A program made the position numbers and the translations under genes. From contig NZ_CP126106.1 of the NCBI RefSeq assembly GCF_030123325.1, forward strand, positions 2,136,001 to 2,200,000: a DNA stretch of 64,000 bases, read 5' to 3'. Origin of the DNA: Peribacillus simplex. GTDB taxonomy: Bacteria; Bacillota; Bacilli; Bacillales; DSM-1321. Shown piece by piece: positions 63,694-64,000 of the stretch. Numbering within the stretch: the first letter of the stretch is position 1; each line of letters opens with the position of its first letter. Under the pieces are notes generated by a model that saw only the letters and a program-made list of their open reading frames with translations, made no database searches and was not told the DNA's origin.

Positions 63694-64000
63694 ATGCCAT
63701 TTATACCACGTCTAGCTAACACGATGATGCCTAATAGGGTTTTAGCTTTATGCCAACTTGTAGCTTATAAGTCTTTATCTAAACAACAATTATCAGATTT
63801 ACTTCAACCAAACCATTTAAACAATGCTAAATCTCAATTCTCAGATGTATTTAGGTTGGCAAAAGAAGGCCGTTTAATTGAAGAGGATAAGACAATAGAC
63901 AAAGTGAATCTATTAGTTAACAAAAAGGATATTGAAACACCAACTACGTTTCGACGTCTAATTTCAAGATTAGCCTTATCTAAATCAGATCTTATGTTTT
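63694..64000 (+). CDS. DpdG-like protein, start only (cut by window end)
   Basis: From ATG 63694, after AAAGGATGGTGATTAAT, 102 codons are visible: MPFIPRLANTMMPNRVLALC, then QQLSDLLQPNHLNNAKSQFS and RLAKEGRLIEED, a winged-helix-like start. Position directly after dpdE-dpdF matches dpdG in known Dpd clusters. If so, the window contains two DpdG-type genes (see 52298). The rest, and probably a dpdH, lie beyond the window. Confidence 0.6.
   Translation, partial: MPFIPRLANTMMPNRVLALCQLVAYKSLSKQQLSDLLQPNHLNNAKSQFSDVFRLAKEGRLIEEDKTIDKVNLLVNKKDIETPTTFRRLISRLALSKSDLMF

Overview
The window looks like the chromosome of a spore-forming, low-GC Gram-positive bacterium of the Bacillaceae (Bacillus in the broad sense). 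The main evidence is an alpha/beta-type small acid-soluble spore protein (8230-8433), a YpbS-like protein, a c-di-AMP riboswitch followed by a KimA-type potassium transporter, an IS231-like element, and strong AGGAGG-type ribosome binding sites. The species cannot be fixed from the sequence alone.

Region 1 (1 to about 24 kb) is backbone DNA broken up by insertion sequences. It carries metabolic and hypothetical genes: a YesK-like membrane protein, two GNAT acetyltransferases, kimA, a DoxX-like protein, the spore protein, an RraB-like protein, a TPR protein, a SAM methyltransferase, a TetR/DUF3995 pair, an AlsT-type sodium/amino-acid symporter under a second c-di-AMP riboswitch, and an AbrB/Doc toxin-antitoxin pair. 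A family of palindromic repeats, typically a terminator hairpin plus a palindrome around CGGGGCAGG, recurs about a dozen times between 160 and 18.7 kb. I did not see it after 24 kb. IS110-family insertions border or split these repeats. A high-GC serine hydrolase gene (1756-3000) appears recently acquired from a high-GC donor.

Region 2 (about 24.3 kb to the window end) looks like a genomic island. It opens with a tyrosine recombinase and a double-HTH excisionase-like protein, followed by a small operon of unknown genes and a PLD-EVE protein next to a nuclease-like protein. The central block (31.9-43.4 kb) holds two DUF4062-STAND-TPR proteins, a stand-alone RyR-domain protein, a TIR-STAND protein and a membrane protein with two Rossmann (RCK/TrkA-N-like) domains and a C-terminal RyR-like domain. 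I read this as a nucleotide-signalling, NLR-like immune locus: TIR and DUF4062 STAND proteins as sensors or signal makers, and RyR proteins as signal readers with a membrane effector. This is inference. A deoxyribosyltransferase-like/HNH fusion, two degenerate tRNA-like sequences and several IS remnants follow.

Region 3 (47.7-64 kb) is a Dpd-type 7-deazaguanine DNA modification and restriction cluster: DpdA (TGT-like), an unknown protein, a second short TGT-like protein, a DpdG/DpdH-like pair, DpdE (SNF2 helicase), DpdF (RecQ-like helicase) and the start of another DpdG-like gene cut by the window end. It has been rearranged: IS1182 and IS21 remnants lie in its middle, followed by a decayed C-terminal fragment of a second DpdH-like gene. 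No preQ0 synthesis genes are visible in the window.
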